Below the pieces are notes generated by a model, which was not told the DNA's origin, made no database searches, and saw only the letters and a list, made by a program, of their open reading frames with translations. A program made the translations under genes and the position numbers. 64,000 nt of DNA from Neopestalotiopsis rosae (taxonomy: Eukaryota; Ascomycota; Sordariomycetes; Amphisphaeriales; Sporocadaceae), in the NCBI GenBank assembly GCA_023078685.1, contig JALGAS010000001.1, forward strand, positions 62,001 through 126,000. Direction: 5' to 3'. Position 1 is the stretch's first letter. Each line of letters begins with the position of its first letter. Of the stretch, positions 23,967-34,206 are shown piece by piece.

Positions 23967-26776
23967 TTAGATAGCAATCCTCTCCAACGAGTATTGCCCC
24001 ACCTGCTGACTCCTGAGGTGGCCCTTTTCACGTGTACTCCTCTGCACAATCTCACCACCACTGGCAATCTTTGTCTTTTCGACGCGGCCCTTGACCTTGA
24101 GTCCTAGGGGTAGCGCCTCTGAGCCGGGCTCCTTGACCTGGAGGCTGATGGGCTTGGCCAGATCAAACCTCTGCTTTGAGCTGACCTCCTTTTGTGCGGC
24201 CTCGCAGTATCTCACGGCCTCGCCCACGACGCCCTTGAGGTAGGCTGCTTCCTCTAGACCCTCCAAGGCCGTAGAAACTTCCAGGGTTAAAGCGGCAATG
24301 ACATCTCCTGCTTCGCCCAGGGAGATCGTAGAGTCATTGAGAAGCCAGCCACTAAGTCCGATGGCGTCGACACAACGGCTGAGGAGGTCGGCAATGAGCT
24401 TGATGCTGCCATCCGAGGGTGGGTTCAGCTCAGCGTCTTCGTCGTAGTCGGTGCTGTCTTCTACATAGCGCGAGGTCCAGGCACCCTTGTACAGCTCAAT
24501 GCGCAGCTGCAAGATAAGGTCCATGATCTCTTTTGGCTTGAGGGTCGCCTGCAGTGCCTTGATCATTGACGATGCTGGGCAGTTGCCCAGCTTTGCAAAT
24601 GCCACGCTGAGCCCTTCCTCACGGATGCCTGCGTTGCCCCTCAGGATCGACTCTGCCTTGAGCACCTCTTCCTCAAGATGATCTAGCTCTTGGTTGATGT
24701 CCTCCGTTTCCGCGGCCCCTTCCGCAGTGCCGTCTGTTAGCATCTTGGGTGCGGATTGCGCCTGGTCCCGGATAGCGTCCAGGGTGCTCATACACCGAAC
24801 AGCAAGAAGCAGTTCTACTGGACCCAGGGCGGTCGCTCTCAGATAGCAGGTCAAGAGCTCAAAAGTAGGGTTCAGTTCGGCAATCCGTGCAACCAATTCG
24901 CTGGCCAGGATCTGATCTACATTCTCGACCCCGGAGATGTCTTCCCGCAGAGCAGATTTGACGTTTGAGATTGTAAGATGCCCAGCAGCAGTAAGGTAGG
25001 TAAGAATGTTTGTATCTGGCAACACATATGTCAGACGTGGAGTAGAGCTCTCCTCTCCCTGTGTCTGGTTCCATTGAAATGCCCTGCTGATGGAGTACAC
25101 GATCCAACGCTTGTCAACTCGGGGAAATTTGGTCATGTCTTTCGGCCACACCCACTCAGGGGCCGACTGGGTTTCCCCATTTGTTTGTTTTGCACCGTTT
25201 GTGAGTGATGAGTCCTTGATAGATAGGCCAAACTTCTGGGCAAGCAAATCTTCAAAGTCATGGACTGCATCGCCGTCGAGAAGCTCATCGGCTTTTTGCA
25301 CATCCTTGGTCCAGGCACCTAGGTAATCTCCAAAGACGGAGCCGGGCAAGTAGTTTGCAAAGGCCGACGAGCCGGCAGGGCGCTTTTTGAGCTCAGTAGC
25401 TAGACGCTTCGAGTCGGGAATTCCGCAACCAATAGAATCAATCAAGAGTCCCTCTGCCCGCCGTTTTGTTCGGAACTTGGGGGCTTCAAGTTGAATAGCG
25501 AGGAGTTGAGAACCACTGATACCAATAGCCAGCTCCAATTTTGAAAAGTATGCAACAAGGTCACAGGTCGCGAATGTGGATGCCTCTGATTCAGCGTGGC
25601 TCTCCAGCTCTGTGGTCGCGCTGCTTTGTAGAGATCGGTATTGAGGGTTGTATACACTGAGCAAGCTCTGGCTTGAGGCAAGAATAGACGTCTTGGATAG
25701 CCTCACGAATGAACTTGCGCGATCGAGGTCCATTTGAGAGCTCACTCGGGGAATGCTGGCTGTCAAGTCATGGACAGTGAGAGAACCGTCAGTAAGCTCA
25801 GTGAGAGTTCCAGAGCGCACGTCGAGGCGGTACTGTGACGAAGCCGGGGCCTTCTCCGTTGGATTAGCCAAGGGGACGACGTGAAGCTGCACAAGGCCAT
25901 TGTTGGACTGCGCGAGTCCTTGTGATTGCGAGATAAGGCCAAGGAGATGCAAGTGGCGCATCCGTCGGCCATCCGATTCAAGACTGGAAACGACCAAAAG
26001 GATATCTGCATCGATACTGCCCTGCGCATGGTTGGCAACGGAGCTAAGTGCATCACGGTTGCCCTTGAATATGCCATCAATGATTTCAGAAGCACGAGCG
26101 AACGCACACGTCTCTACACGGAAGCCCGACTTTGAGCTGAAAGCAAGATCCTGGTGAAGGATGGCGGGGCTGGTCTTCCATTTTTGTTTCAGCACTTCGC
26201 CGTCAAGACCGATGATCTCTCCATCTTCCTGGACTAGAAGGATCTCGTCGCCGCCAGACGCTTGCGCTCCCGAATCTGTCGAATCGGTAAGACGTGCAGC
26301 CAGATAAACGATTCGCTTCGGCGAGGGAAGAGTAAAGGTGTTGGTTGAAGATGTAGTCTTTCCGGAAGATTCAACCACGTCTTTGAATAAAGTGACCTTT
26401 GACGAGGGATCAGTGGTAGCTGCGTACGTGTACCGCGCAATATCTTTGCTGTTGGGAATTCTCCGACGGAGCGAGCATGGGGAGCAAGTGAAAGCCGACT
26501 GAGGGGGAACTGGATACGAAGTGACGAGCCGCGCAGATGATACCTAGAGAGAATTAGCAAATGTAAATGCGACCCTGGTGTCTAGAAAAGTCATACATTA
26601 TAGATGTTGACGGCTTCTCCATCAATTCCCACCGTCACCTCGGAGCGCTTGCGTTTCCGCGAACCTTCAGCAGTTCCGTACACTTCGCCAACAACATAGC
26701 GGCCGGTCTTTGGGTCCAATGGCCTTGGCAAGGTTGTTAGCACGTAAGGCTTCTGTACATGGAAGTTTGAAGCCAT
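23967..26776 (-). CDS. utp8: Utp8-like U3 snoRNP (t-UTP) component of rRNA processing
   Basis: Nucleolar protein of the t-UTP complex, which acts in pre-rRNA transcription and early 18S processing in yeast. Exon 1 (26776-26597, 60 residues) carries MASNFHVQKPYVLTTLPRPL, GRYVVGEVYG and a basic RKRKR patch; exon 2 (26543-23967) carries the rest, 918 residues in total. The N-terminal two thirds has the irregular beta-propeller look of the Utp8 family (strands such as RIVYLAARL, EILLVQEDGEIIGLDGEVLKQKW). The C-terminal part is helical and ends in a basic motif (EKGHLRSQQVGQYSLERIAI). The family call rests on overall pattern and memory of fungal homologues, not on a catalytic motif. It is divergent from elg1, with 633 bases between the starts. 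Confidence 0.68.
26544..26596 (-). other. Intron in utp8
   Basis: Minus-strand donor GTATGA after ATCTATAAT and acceptor TCTCTCTAG; 53 bases, phase 0. Gives AVNIYN-VSSARLVTSYPV. Confidence 0.88.
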
Positions 26777-27409
26777 CGTGATATGCTTTGCGGGATCGCG
26801 ACGTTTGTGCAAAGTATTCACTGCTTCACGATCCTGACGGCTGCTCGTGTTGCTGTTCAACTTTTTTTCGAGCTTCAGAAAAAAATCGATCGGTAGAAAG
26901 CAACACAAGCACCGGTTGGTGGGGCATGGATTGTGTGTGGGAGCCAATTGGTCGTATTGTGTCCCACCAAACCCACCCATTAGACCAGTAGCTTGGACTG
27001 ATTGCACATGTAGATTTATGTAAGCATAGTCGCTGTACTTGACCCTGGGGCCCTGTCATTTATGTCTCTAGGTACCAACGCTAAGGAGACCAATTAATTC
27101 CATAGGCGGGCAGTCGCGGTTGAATGACGAAGTCGCGACTGAGCGCATAGTGAGACGCGCCTCAAGCGTACCTTCTGCTTGTCATGGCAATTGCCAGAGG
27201 AGTGAGATTTCACAAAGCATCATAGAGCCCGCAACAAAGTGGCTTCTCACCACATTGATGTTTACCACTACTTCTTTTTTCCCTTAGAATTCACTATTTT
27301 CAATTACGCATATACATTCGACACTCCCGACATACATGGCGATACGTACATCAGCTTGCACCAACCCGTGATTCCCGTGCGATCTACTCAGTAGACGCGG
27401 TGCAACACT
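26777..27409. promoter_or_regulatory. Divergent promoter region of utp8 and elg1
   Basis: 633 bases. Two ACGCG cores (27155-27159 and 27395-27399) lie on the elg1 side, the second only about 10 bases before the elg1 start codon, consistent with S-phase control by an MBF-like factor (inferred). No gene inside. Confidence 0.4.
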
Positions 27410-30400
27410 ATGGACGGCACGGGTGAAGCTGATGTAGATGCCAAAAAAATTCATCCCTTCTTCTCAGCAACAAAGAATACTGCTCCATCGATACCAGCTT
27501 CAGTTGTTGCTTTACCCGTCACCCCAGATCCGTCCTGCAGTCCTGGCTCCGACAAGCTTTCTGCCAGGGCCGATGCACCTATAAGCGCTCTTGACGAAAG
27601 CGAACCTGCGCAAGGACGATCTAAGCGGCGCAAGACCGACACTGATGCAGAACCCGAAGACTCGAAGCAGCAACGTAAACGGGGACGTCCGAGGGGGAAG
27701 ACGAAGCCCAGAATAGCAGCCGGCAGCAATATTGCCGAGCACTTTGGCCAGAAGAACGATGCTATACCCAAGGAACCTGAAGTCCAAGGCGAGCCTTGCG
27801 ATGATGGCATACTGCAGACAGACACAGCTACGCACGTAGTGCAACCTGTACAGCCAGTACCGCTAGCTCAACCGCCTCCAGTGGTTGTAGAGTCAGAATC
27901 GAACACGGCTCCCAGTACGGAGAAGTCATCTCAGGAATCCAAACCTAAGAAGATCTTGCAGTTCAATCCAAAGACTGGGACCATCGGTTCTCCTCCAAAA
28001 CCCAAAGTACAGACTATAAATGAAACAATACCGGATCAGACACCTGCGACTCGACCAAGGAGGTCCAAAAAAGTGACGAGCTTGTTAGTTCATATCCGGT
28101 ACGGCCAGGATGATTCTACCCGCAGTCGAATCGCGGAGAAGATTGAGGAGATATTCAGTGGCGTGAGGTATATTTCTGCCAAGGCCAAGAATCCGGTTGC
28201 ATCTCAACCACCTGGAGACCAGAGCACTCCGGCATCTAGTCAAGATGCGTCAAGCAAACGTTCTTCTAAGAAGGACAAAACGCTCAAGACAGCCAAGGCT
28301 GCTCACCCATTCTTCAATTCTAAATCCAAGACGACTGCGAAGGAGCCGCCGAAATCTCCTGCGAAAAGACATTCCATCTTTACGTCCACGCCGTGTTCGC
28401 CAAAACACGTACGACAAAAGCCGGCCAAGTTCAATTTTCCGCAGTTTGGTTCAAAGTCAGGTGGTACCAAGTTTCCCGGTGCTCAACAGACAGCATGGCC
28501 ATGGAAAGGGATGGTGCACATCCATGGCGATGAGCGTGATACAAATGCGCCACCGGCTGTTGATTTCCATTGGTTGAACTCGGAAGGTAGAAAAGCAAAA
28601 GGTCGTGAAATTGAATTCTCGGCAACCGAGTCAATCATGAGAGCTGTTGAGAAAAGTCTCGACTTAAAAAAGCTAGCGGAAGAGGTCAAATTGCTCAACA
28701 GCGATGATTTCCTTCCTCCACCGCCAACATTACGGATACCAGAGCGCCATTTTGAGAGCGGCAAAAGACTTCAAGAAAGGCTGAGACCAGAGCTGCGCAC
28801 CCTCGTATCAGGAGATCAAACTCAAACGCATGCTGCTATCCTGAACGGCTTCCATTCTCTGTCAACATCTTTAACAGCCTTCGACCGGTCGACCTGCGAG
28901 AACACGGCCTGGACACAGAAGTTTAGCCCGACATCAGCAAGTGAGGTGCTTCAGAGCGGCAAAGAGGCTGAGCTACTACGAGACTGGCTTCAAACTCTGA
29001 AGGTTCAGACCGTAGATACAGGCTCGTCAGACAGCAACAACACAAATTCGAAGTCAGGCCCTGCCAAAAAGAAGAGGCGTAAGAAGCTTGATAGCTTCAT
29101 AGTGTCAAGCGACGAGGAAGACTTATTGCTGAACGAGGAGTCTGAAGATGAATCAGCATGGATGCCACAGAGTAATCACGGGAGCTCAAGGAGAACTGTC
29201 GTGCGGCCTGTGTCATCGAAAGCTACCAGATTCATGAACTCGGTCCTACTGAGCGGTCCTCATGGCAGCGGAAAATCGGCAACAGTATACGCCATCGCCA
29301 AAGAACTTGACTTCGAGGTGTTTGAGATAAGTCCAGGTTCGCGCAGAAATGGCAAAGATATTGTTGAGAAAATCGGCGATATGACTCGAAATCACCAGGT
29401 CTCGCATAAGCAGGAAGCAGCAAAGCTTGGCGATACTATAAATGAGGATGATGTCGCCCAAGAAATTTCATCTGGAAAGCAAGCGACTATGGCATCCTTT
29501 TTCAAGCCCAAGGCGGAAACAAAACCAAAAGTTGAAGCCAAGCCCCAAGTCAAGTCAGAACCGCCACGGAAGACATCAAATAAGGCCCAAAAACAATCTC
29601 TCATTCTGCTGGAGGAGGTTGACATTCTCTACGAGGAGGACAAACAATTCTGGGCCACTGTTCTCGGACTTATGGCCCAATCCAAACGGCCTTTCATTAT
29701 GACCTGCAACGATGAGTTTCTCGTGCCGCTGCATAGTCTCGCTTTGCACGGGATTTTCCGTTTCAGTGCTGCCCCAATCGATATCGCAGTTGATCACTTG
29801 CTCCTGATTGCGGCCAACGAGGGGCATGCGCTGAAGCGTGAAGCCGTCCAGGCTTTATATGAGTCGCGGGAGCACGATCTGCGTGCCTCCATCAGTGAGC
29901 TGAACTACTGGTGCCAGATTGGGGTTGGTGACCCCAGAGGAGGCCTCGCCTGGTTTCCCCAAAAATGGCCCAAAGGGTCCGATCTTGATGAGCGTGGAGA
30001 TCGGATTCGAGTCGTCAGTTCGAGTACATACCGGACGGGAATGGGCTGGCTCGGGCGAGATCCAGTCAGCAACCAACCTGTCCAGCATGTGCAAGAAGAG
30101 ATCACTCGACAGATCTGGGAGAGTTGGGCACTTGATACAAGCGAGGTTCAAGACCCTTTGAGCGATCGAGAGCCGGTACTGATGCCGAACACCTCGCAAT
30201 TATCACGCAGAGATCGTGTCGCCCTTCTCGATGCCGCAGACTCTTTCTACGAGTCATTCAGTGCGGCGGACATGATCGCACAAGGTGCCTTGTCAAGTCT
30301 CAATCGAGTCTCCTTGGACCCGACATTGCCGCCCTGGTCGATCAAAACCAAAGACGACTTCGTTCTCGGCCTTCAACCTATAGACGCCCCATTGCTGAGC

Positions 30401-31024
30401 AGATACAGTACTGCGACATTCGACATGGCCACGAGCATCAGGAGCTTTGCTAGCTCACGACTTGCAGATACCAGTCTCATGCGTCACTCTGAGCATTTCC
30501 AACTCGACGAACATTCGGCTATAAACAAAATTAGGGCCAATTCTGGCAAACTTTTCTCCTCGTCTGGGATTACTCGACGTGATTACAGTATGGCGTTTGA
30601 TCCAATTGCTGTATCTGAGAAGTCCTTGGGTCAGTCTTCTGGGCACCTTGATCCGTCAGTATTCGATCGTACTATGAAGATGATCACTCTGGACGTGGCG
30701 CCCTATGTACGTAGCATTGTGGCCTATGACCAGCGGCTTCAAGCAGAACGATTACTACGGAGCAACTTGCTTAGCGAAGGCGGCAAACCCAAGAAACGAG
30801 GGCGCTCGACGCGAGCTGCTTACTCCGCGTTGGAAGGAGGTGCCCGCTCCAGTACACGGCGGGAGAAGTACTTCTCTGCCGATATCAACCCCCATCTCGT
30901 CATGAGAACAGGCGGAAAAGGCTGGGATTTGCTGACGAATAATTTACATACCGCGAACGATGCGCCAAGTAGTCCAAACTCTTCCGGAGTGGACAGCGAT
31001 GAGATGAATGACCCTATAGCCTAG
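27410..31024 (+). CDS. elg1: Elg1/ATAD5-type PCNA unloader (RFC-like AAA+ ATPase large subunit)
   Basis: Large subunit of the alternative clamp loader that removes PCNA from DNA after replication. A single 1204-codon exon. The N-terminal 450 residues are disordered and basic, with an AT-hook-like KRGRPRGK and two HPFF motifs (KKIHPFFSATK near residue 13 and KAAHPFFNSK near 300). The AAA+ domain has Walker A GPHGSGKSAT (from residue 616), FEISPGSRRNGKDIVEKIGD as in Elg1 proteins, Walker B LILLEEVDILYEED (about 730) and sensor 1 FIMTCND. A roughly 105-residue insert between Walker A and B holds a full PIP box, QATMASFF (Q691-F698). The C-terminal RFC-box region follows (LPPWSIKTKDDF). Rfc1 is excluded because there is no BRCT domain. 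Confidence 0.9.
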   Translation: MDGTGEADVDAKKIHPFFSATKNTAPSIPASVVALPVTPDPSCSPGSDKLSARADAPISALDESEPAQGRSKRRKTDTDAEPEDSKQQRKRGRPRGKTKPRIAAGSNIAEHFGQKNDAIPKEPEVQGEPCDDGILQTDTATHVVQPVQPVPLAQPPPVVVESESNTAPSTEKSSQESKPKKILQFNPKTGTIGSPPKPKVQTINETIPDQTPATRPRRSKKVTSLLVHIRYGQDDSTRSRIAEKIEEIFSGVRYISAKAKNPVASQPPGDQSTPASSQDASSKRSSKKDKTLKTAKAAHPFFNSKSKTTAKEPPKSPAKRHSIFTSTPCSPKHVRQKPAKFNFPQFGSKSGGTKFPGAQQTAWPWKGMVHIHGDERDTNAPPAVDFHWLNSEGRKAKGREIEFSATESIMRAVEKSLDLKKLAEEVKLLNSDDFLPPPPTLRIPERHFESGKRLQERLRPELRTLVSGDQTQTHAAILNGFHSLSTSLTAFDRSTCENTAWTQKFSPTSASEVLQSGKEAELLRDWLQTLKVQTVDTGSSDSNNTNSKSGPAKKKRRKKLDSFIVSSDEEDLLLNEESEDESAWMPQSNHGSSRRTVVRPVSSKATRFMNSVLLSGPHGSGKSATVYAIAKELDFEVFEISPGSRRNGKDIVEKIGDMTRNHQVSHKQEAAKLGDTINEDDVAQEISSGKQATMASFFKPKAETKPKVEAKPQVKSEPPRKTSNKAQKQSLILLEEVDILYEEDKQFWATVLGLMAQSKRPFIMTCNDEFLVPLHSLALHGIFRFSAAPIDIAVDHLLLIAANEGHALKREAVQALYESREHDLRASISELNYWCQIGVGDPRGGLAWFPQKWPKGSDLDERGDRIRVVSSSTYRTGMGWLGRDPVSNQPVQHVQEEITRQIWESWALDTSEVQDPLSDREPVLMPNTSQLSRRDRVALLDAADSFYESFSAADMIAQGALSSLNRVSLDPTLPPWSIKTKDDFVLGLQPIDAPLLSRYSTATFDMATSIRSFASSRLADTSLMRHSEHFQLDEHSAINKIRANSGKLFSSSGITRRDYSMAFDPIAVSEKSLGQSSGHLDPSVFDRTMKMITLDVAPYVRSIVAYDQRLQAERLLRSNLLSEGGKPKKRGRSTRAAYSALEGGARSSTRREKYFSADINPHLVMRTGGKGWDLLTNNLHTANDAPSSPNSSGVDSDEMNDPIA

Positions 31025-31309
31025 CTTAGATGATCGGAGGCAGATATGATATCAAGATAAAGTTGAGCGCAGATTTTGGACTAATCGTCAATGGGATGAA
31101 TTCGGCTGACCGCCATATATCACTACTATACTATTCCATATAATGTGTCCTGTGACATACTAACTCCAAAAATGTCCCGGGTGTTCGACTTTTTGGGAAA
31201 TTCGTGTCAATGAGGTACTTGCATTGCTATTCGGAAGAATAGAAGTTCAAAGTATAATTAGATGAATATTATTAAATGGTATCTAGTCATTCCTAATCAT
31301 GATTCATAA
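31025..31309. other. Convergent 3' intergenic spacer
   Basis: AT-rich 285 bases between the elg1 stop and the phosphatase stop; probably shared polyadenylation region. Confidence 0.4.
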
Positions 31310-32737
31310 TTACGGGAAAGCATTGTATCGCTTTCCAACAATGGTTCCGTTACCAACCGAAGGGTCAGTGTAAATGGTAAGGATGTCGGTGGAGTTGTCA
31401 TAGTCAACGCCGCACTTCTCGGAGAAGCCGCTAAACATGTCGACACGTTCCTGCAGATAGCTCTCAAAGCCGCTTCGGGAGCAAGTGGTTCCGGGGCCAT
31501 CGATGCAGTTGGTCAGGGGCTGGGGTGCGCTGTTGACGAGGACGCGGTAGTACTCGCCGTCGTCGTAGCCATAGCTGCCGGTGCAGTTGAGGCGCTCAAT
31601 GGCCAGGTTGCTGAGAAAGGGGAGGACGTGGGAGCTCTTCCAGGCGCGGCGGTAGTTGATGCGGTCCAGGGGCATGGTGTCGTTGATCTGGGCCTCGGTG
31701 CCGCCAAACTCGGAGTTGTTGAAGAGGCCCATGGCGACAAAGACCATGGGGGGCAGCTCGCGGTGGGTGAAGCTGACGTAGAGGTCCTGGGCGTCGGCCC
31801 CCTCGCTCATGAGGAGGTTGGCGGTGGCGTTGAACCAGGGGAGGCCGGCGTAGCCCGCGACCTGGTTGCCGTAGCCGACGTTGTAGTGGTAGCGGACGTC
31901 CTCGGTGTACTCCCAGGACAGCCAGTCGTCGGGGCTGAAGAGGTCGAGGTCGCAAAAGGGCGAGCTGCCGCGGATGACGGACTCGTAGCCGCAGAGCTCC
32001 ATCATGCCGTAGACGTCATTGGTGGTGAAGTTGAAGTCCGGGGCGGCGTCGTTGAAGCGGGCGATGATGGGGGCCGTGAACTTTTCCTTGTAGACGTTCG
32101 ACTCGTCGCTGCCCGAGGACGACGAGTAGGCCGGGCAGGCCTTGTAGGGGGTCAGGCTGTCGGCGCCCGACTCCTCGGACTCGTAGATGCTGACGACGTT
32201 GATGGTGTTGTCGTCGGTCTCGAGGCCCCGGACGAGCGACTGGGCCGACTTGTACGTGCGCTCGGCCGACGAGGTGTAGACGCGCTCAGGCAGGCGGAGG
32301 TCCGGGTAGCGGAACGACAGGTCGACGCCGAGCTCCGTGGCCTCGAGCTTGCCGACGCGGGTCAGGAGCTCCTCCTCGGCCTCGGACACGGGCGGCGACC
32401 ACTTGGCCAAGAAGTTCAGGCTGGGGATGGTGCTCCAGTCGATGCCCGTGTGGTTCTGAAGCTTCTCGAGAAAGGGCTCAATGTACTCCTCGTAGTCAAA
32501 GTCGTTGGCAAAAATGGCGGCATGGCGAGACAGGTAAGCTGCGCGGGTAGCCGAGCAGCCCTGTGGAGGGTCTGGTGAGGTCTGGGGATCTTGAGGCTCA
32601 AAATACGGAGCAATGCCTGCCAGATGCTCCAGAGGGTTGAAGTTGTAAGTCGAGTACAGGGCAGAGGCCGAGGTGTGCATAGCCAGCGGCAGAATGCTGA
32701 GCAGACCCCGAGGGGAGAGATGTGAAGAAGGAGACAT
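31310..32737 (-). CDS. Secreted histidine phosphatase (branch 2, phytase/MINPP-like) with unusual active-site motif
   Basis: A 475-residue intronless protein. Residues about 10-26 (GLLSILPLAMHTSASA) look like a signal peptide, and several N-x-S/T sites suggest glycosylation. The phosphate-pocket motif of the histidine acid phosphatase family, RHGxRxP, is here RHAAIFA (R71, H72), preceded by CSATRAAYLS. The downstream conserved arginine is present in SSAERTYKSAQ (R160). The proton-donor motif, HD in phytases and HAE in multiple inositol polyphosphate phosphatases, is HRE (325-327), so it resembles the MINPP type. Family activity is removal of phosphate from phytate or other extracellular phosphate esters. 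Loss of the second Arg of the RHGxR motif makes activity or substrate uncertain. Third codon positions are very GC-rich. Confidence 0.83.
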   Translation of the reverse strand: MSPSSHLSPRGLLSILPLAMHTSASALYSTYNFNPLEHLAGIAPYFEPQDPQTSPDPPQGCSATRAAYLSRHAAIFANDFDYEEYIEPFLEKLQNHTGIDWSTIPSLNFLAKWSPPVSEAEEELLTRVGKLEATELGVDLSFRYPDLRLPERVYTSSAERTYKSAQSLVRGLETDDNTINVVSIYESEESGADSLTPYKACPAYSSSSGSDESNVYKEKFTAPIIARFNDAAPDFNFTTNDVYGMMELCGYESVIRGSSPFCDLDLFSPDDWLSWEYTEDVRYHYNVGYGNQVAGYAGLPWFNATANLLMSEGADAQDLYVSFTHRELPPMVFVAMGLFNNSEFGGTEAQINDTMPLDRINYRRAWKSSHVLPFLSNLAIERLNCTGSYGYDDGEYYRVLVNSAPQPLTNCIDGPGTTCSRSGFESYLQERVDMFSGFSEKCGVDYDNSTDILTIYTDPSVGNGTIVGKRYNAFP

Positions 32738-34206
32738 GACGGCTTGTCTCGTAGTCGATCGAGCTACGATGTGTTTTTGTCGTCGTCGTCGTTGTCTATG
32801 ATATACAGCACCGGCGAGCTACTATTAAGATCAATAATACATTCAATGAAGAAGTGATCAGAAGTGTCTTGGAAGTGGCATGACGAATAAACTTATACCG
32901 CCAACTCAAAATTGAGCTGCAGACTCTTGACTAAGTAAACAATTGACCTCATAGTTAATCTCCATAATCCAGGTTCGTTTGTTCCCTTTCATCTGCGATC
33001 AGCCTGTCCAAGCGGCGATCGTTTGTTAATAGAAACTCAATGTTTGGCGTCATTGGGACCACTAAAGCCGGGCTTGAGCCAGCTTTCAACCAGGGCGCTG
33101 CCAAGCTAAGCACGTTCTTGGCAATGCCTAGCCCCGAAGCTTGACCATTTTTCTCCCCACATTGTCGGCTTTGACGGGTCAGGACTCAGGACATCTGGAC
33201 TTCAGCGGGTAATCCCTTGTACCTGGCGAGCCTAGTTGCCTAGCTGCGTTGCGCTGGCATAAACCAAACATACCTGTTGTCGGGCTGGGGCTAGCCTACC
33301 TATGGAGGGGACTGTGCTGGGTTTTCCGCTGGGCTGTCAATCACAAAACGTCATCGCCCGGCACCCCATGTCCACCCGTCACCCACAGAAACAGCAGCAG
33401 AAGAAGATGGACGGAAAAACACACACACAAGACATGCATGCCAGGCCTGCTGCTGCCGCCATGCGTGCCTGGATTCCAATGCGACAAGGGAACAGGAACT
33501 GCAACATCGGACAATTTGGCCCGCCCCGGCTCTCCGGCTGTTCGGCACTGGACGCTTTACCAGTCTGAGTGACGATCCTTCCCAGGGTCATCATGTTTCC
33601 AAGGATCTTTTCCTTCACTGAACCTGTCTGTACTGGGCAATCCTCCCCTTTTCGATCCTTTCCAAGCACCAAGTTTGGCATGGACGCGGATATTACAAAC
33701 TTCTTCACCTGCATCGTCGCATCAGCCCATCATGGGCGGGAAACATGCTATTCGACAAAGGTATTTTGTCTCGCATCCAATTGTAAAAGACGTGGTTGCG
33801 CCAGGTAGGCAACACCCAATTAAAGTTGGAAACGCTTTCCCCTTGTGTCTCATCATGGATTTGATCACCAACTGTGCTTTTGCCAAGACTACGGCATGTA
33901 TTGCATGGCCTCATCATATTCCCACTGAATACGTACCGGAATTGTCATTGAGTAGAATGTGTGACCTGGCTACTGCTATTATCGTTGGTTCCGTTATAAT
34001 ATCAGACGATCTCATGTTGATGCAGTATGATTGATTAGAGCTGCTATTCTTGAGAGATGGTCCGTACTAGAATCGAGTCTCCAACGAATTATGCGCTCGC
34101 CGAGTCTTTTGCTATCCTTTGAGCAATCACCGACCAACTTTTCAACTGGACGTATGTAACGAATTAATGCCTGTGTAGACAGCATCTCCGATCATGGATT
34201 ACATGC
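32738..34206. other. Intergenic region, 1.5 kb
   Basis: Promoter of the phosphatase on the left and 3' flank of the tubulin-like gene on the right. Short open frames at 33.2-34.0 kb show no recognisable content. Confidence 0.5.

Noticed and set aside
31628..32578. 316-codon open frame on the plus strand opposite the phosphatase
   Set aside because: It mirrors the GC-rich third positions of the phosphatase; the translation is Val/Gly/Arg-rich with no domain, and the minus-strand gene has clear family motifs.
33249..34034. Overlapping 60-119 codon plus-strand frames between the phosphatase and the tubulin-like gene
   Set aside because: No recognisable content or consistent splice structure.
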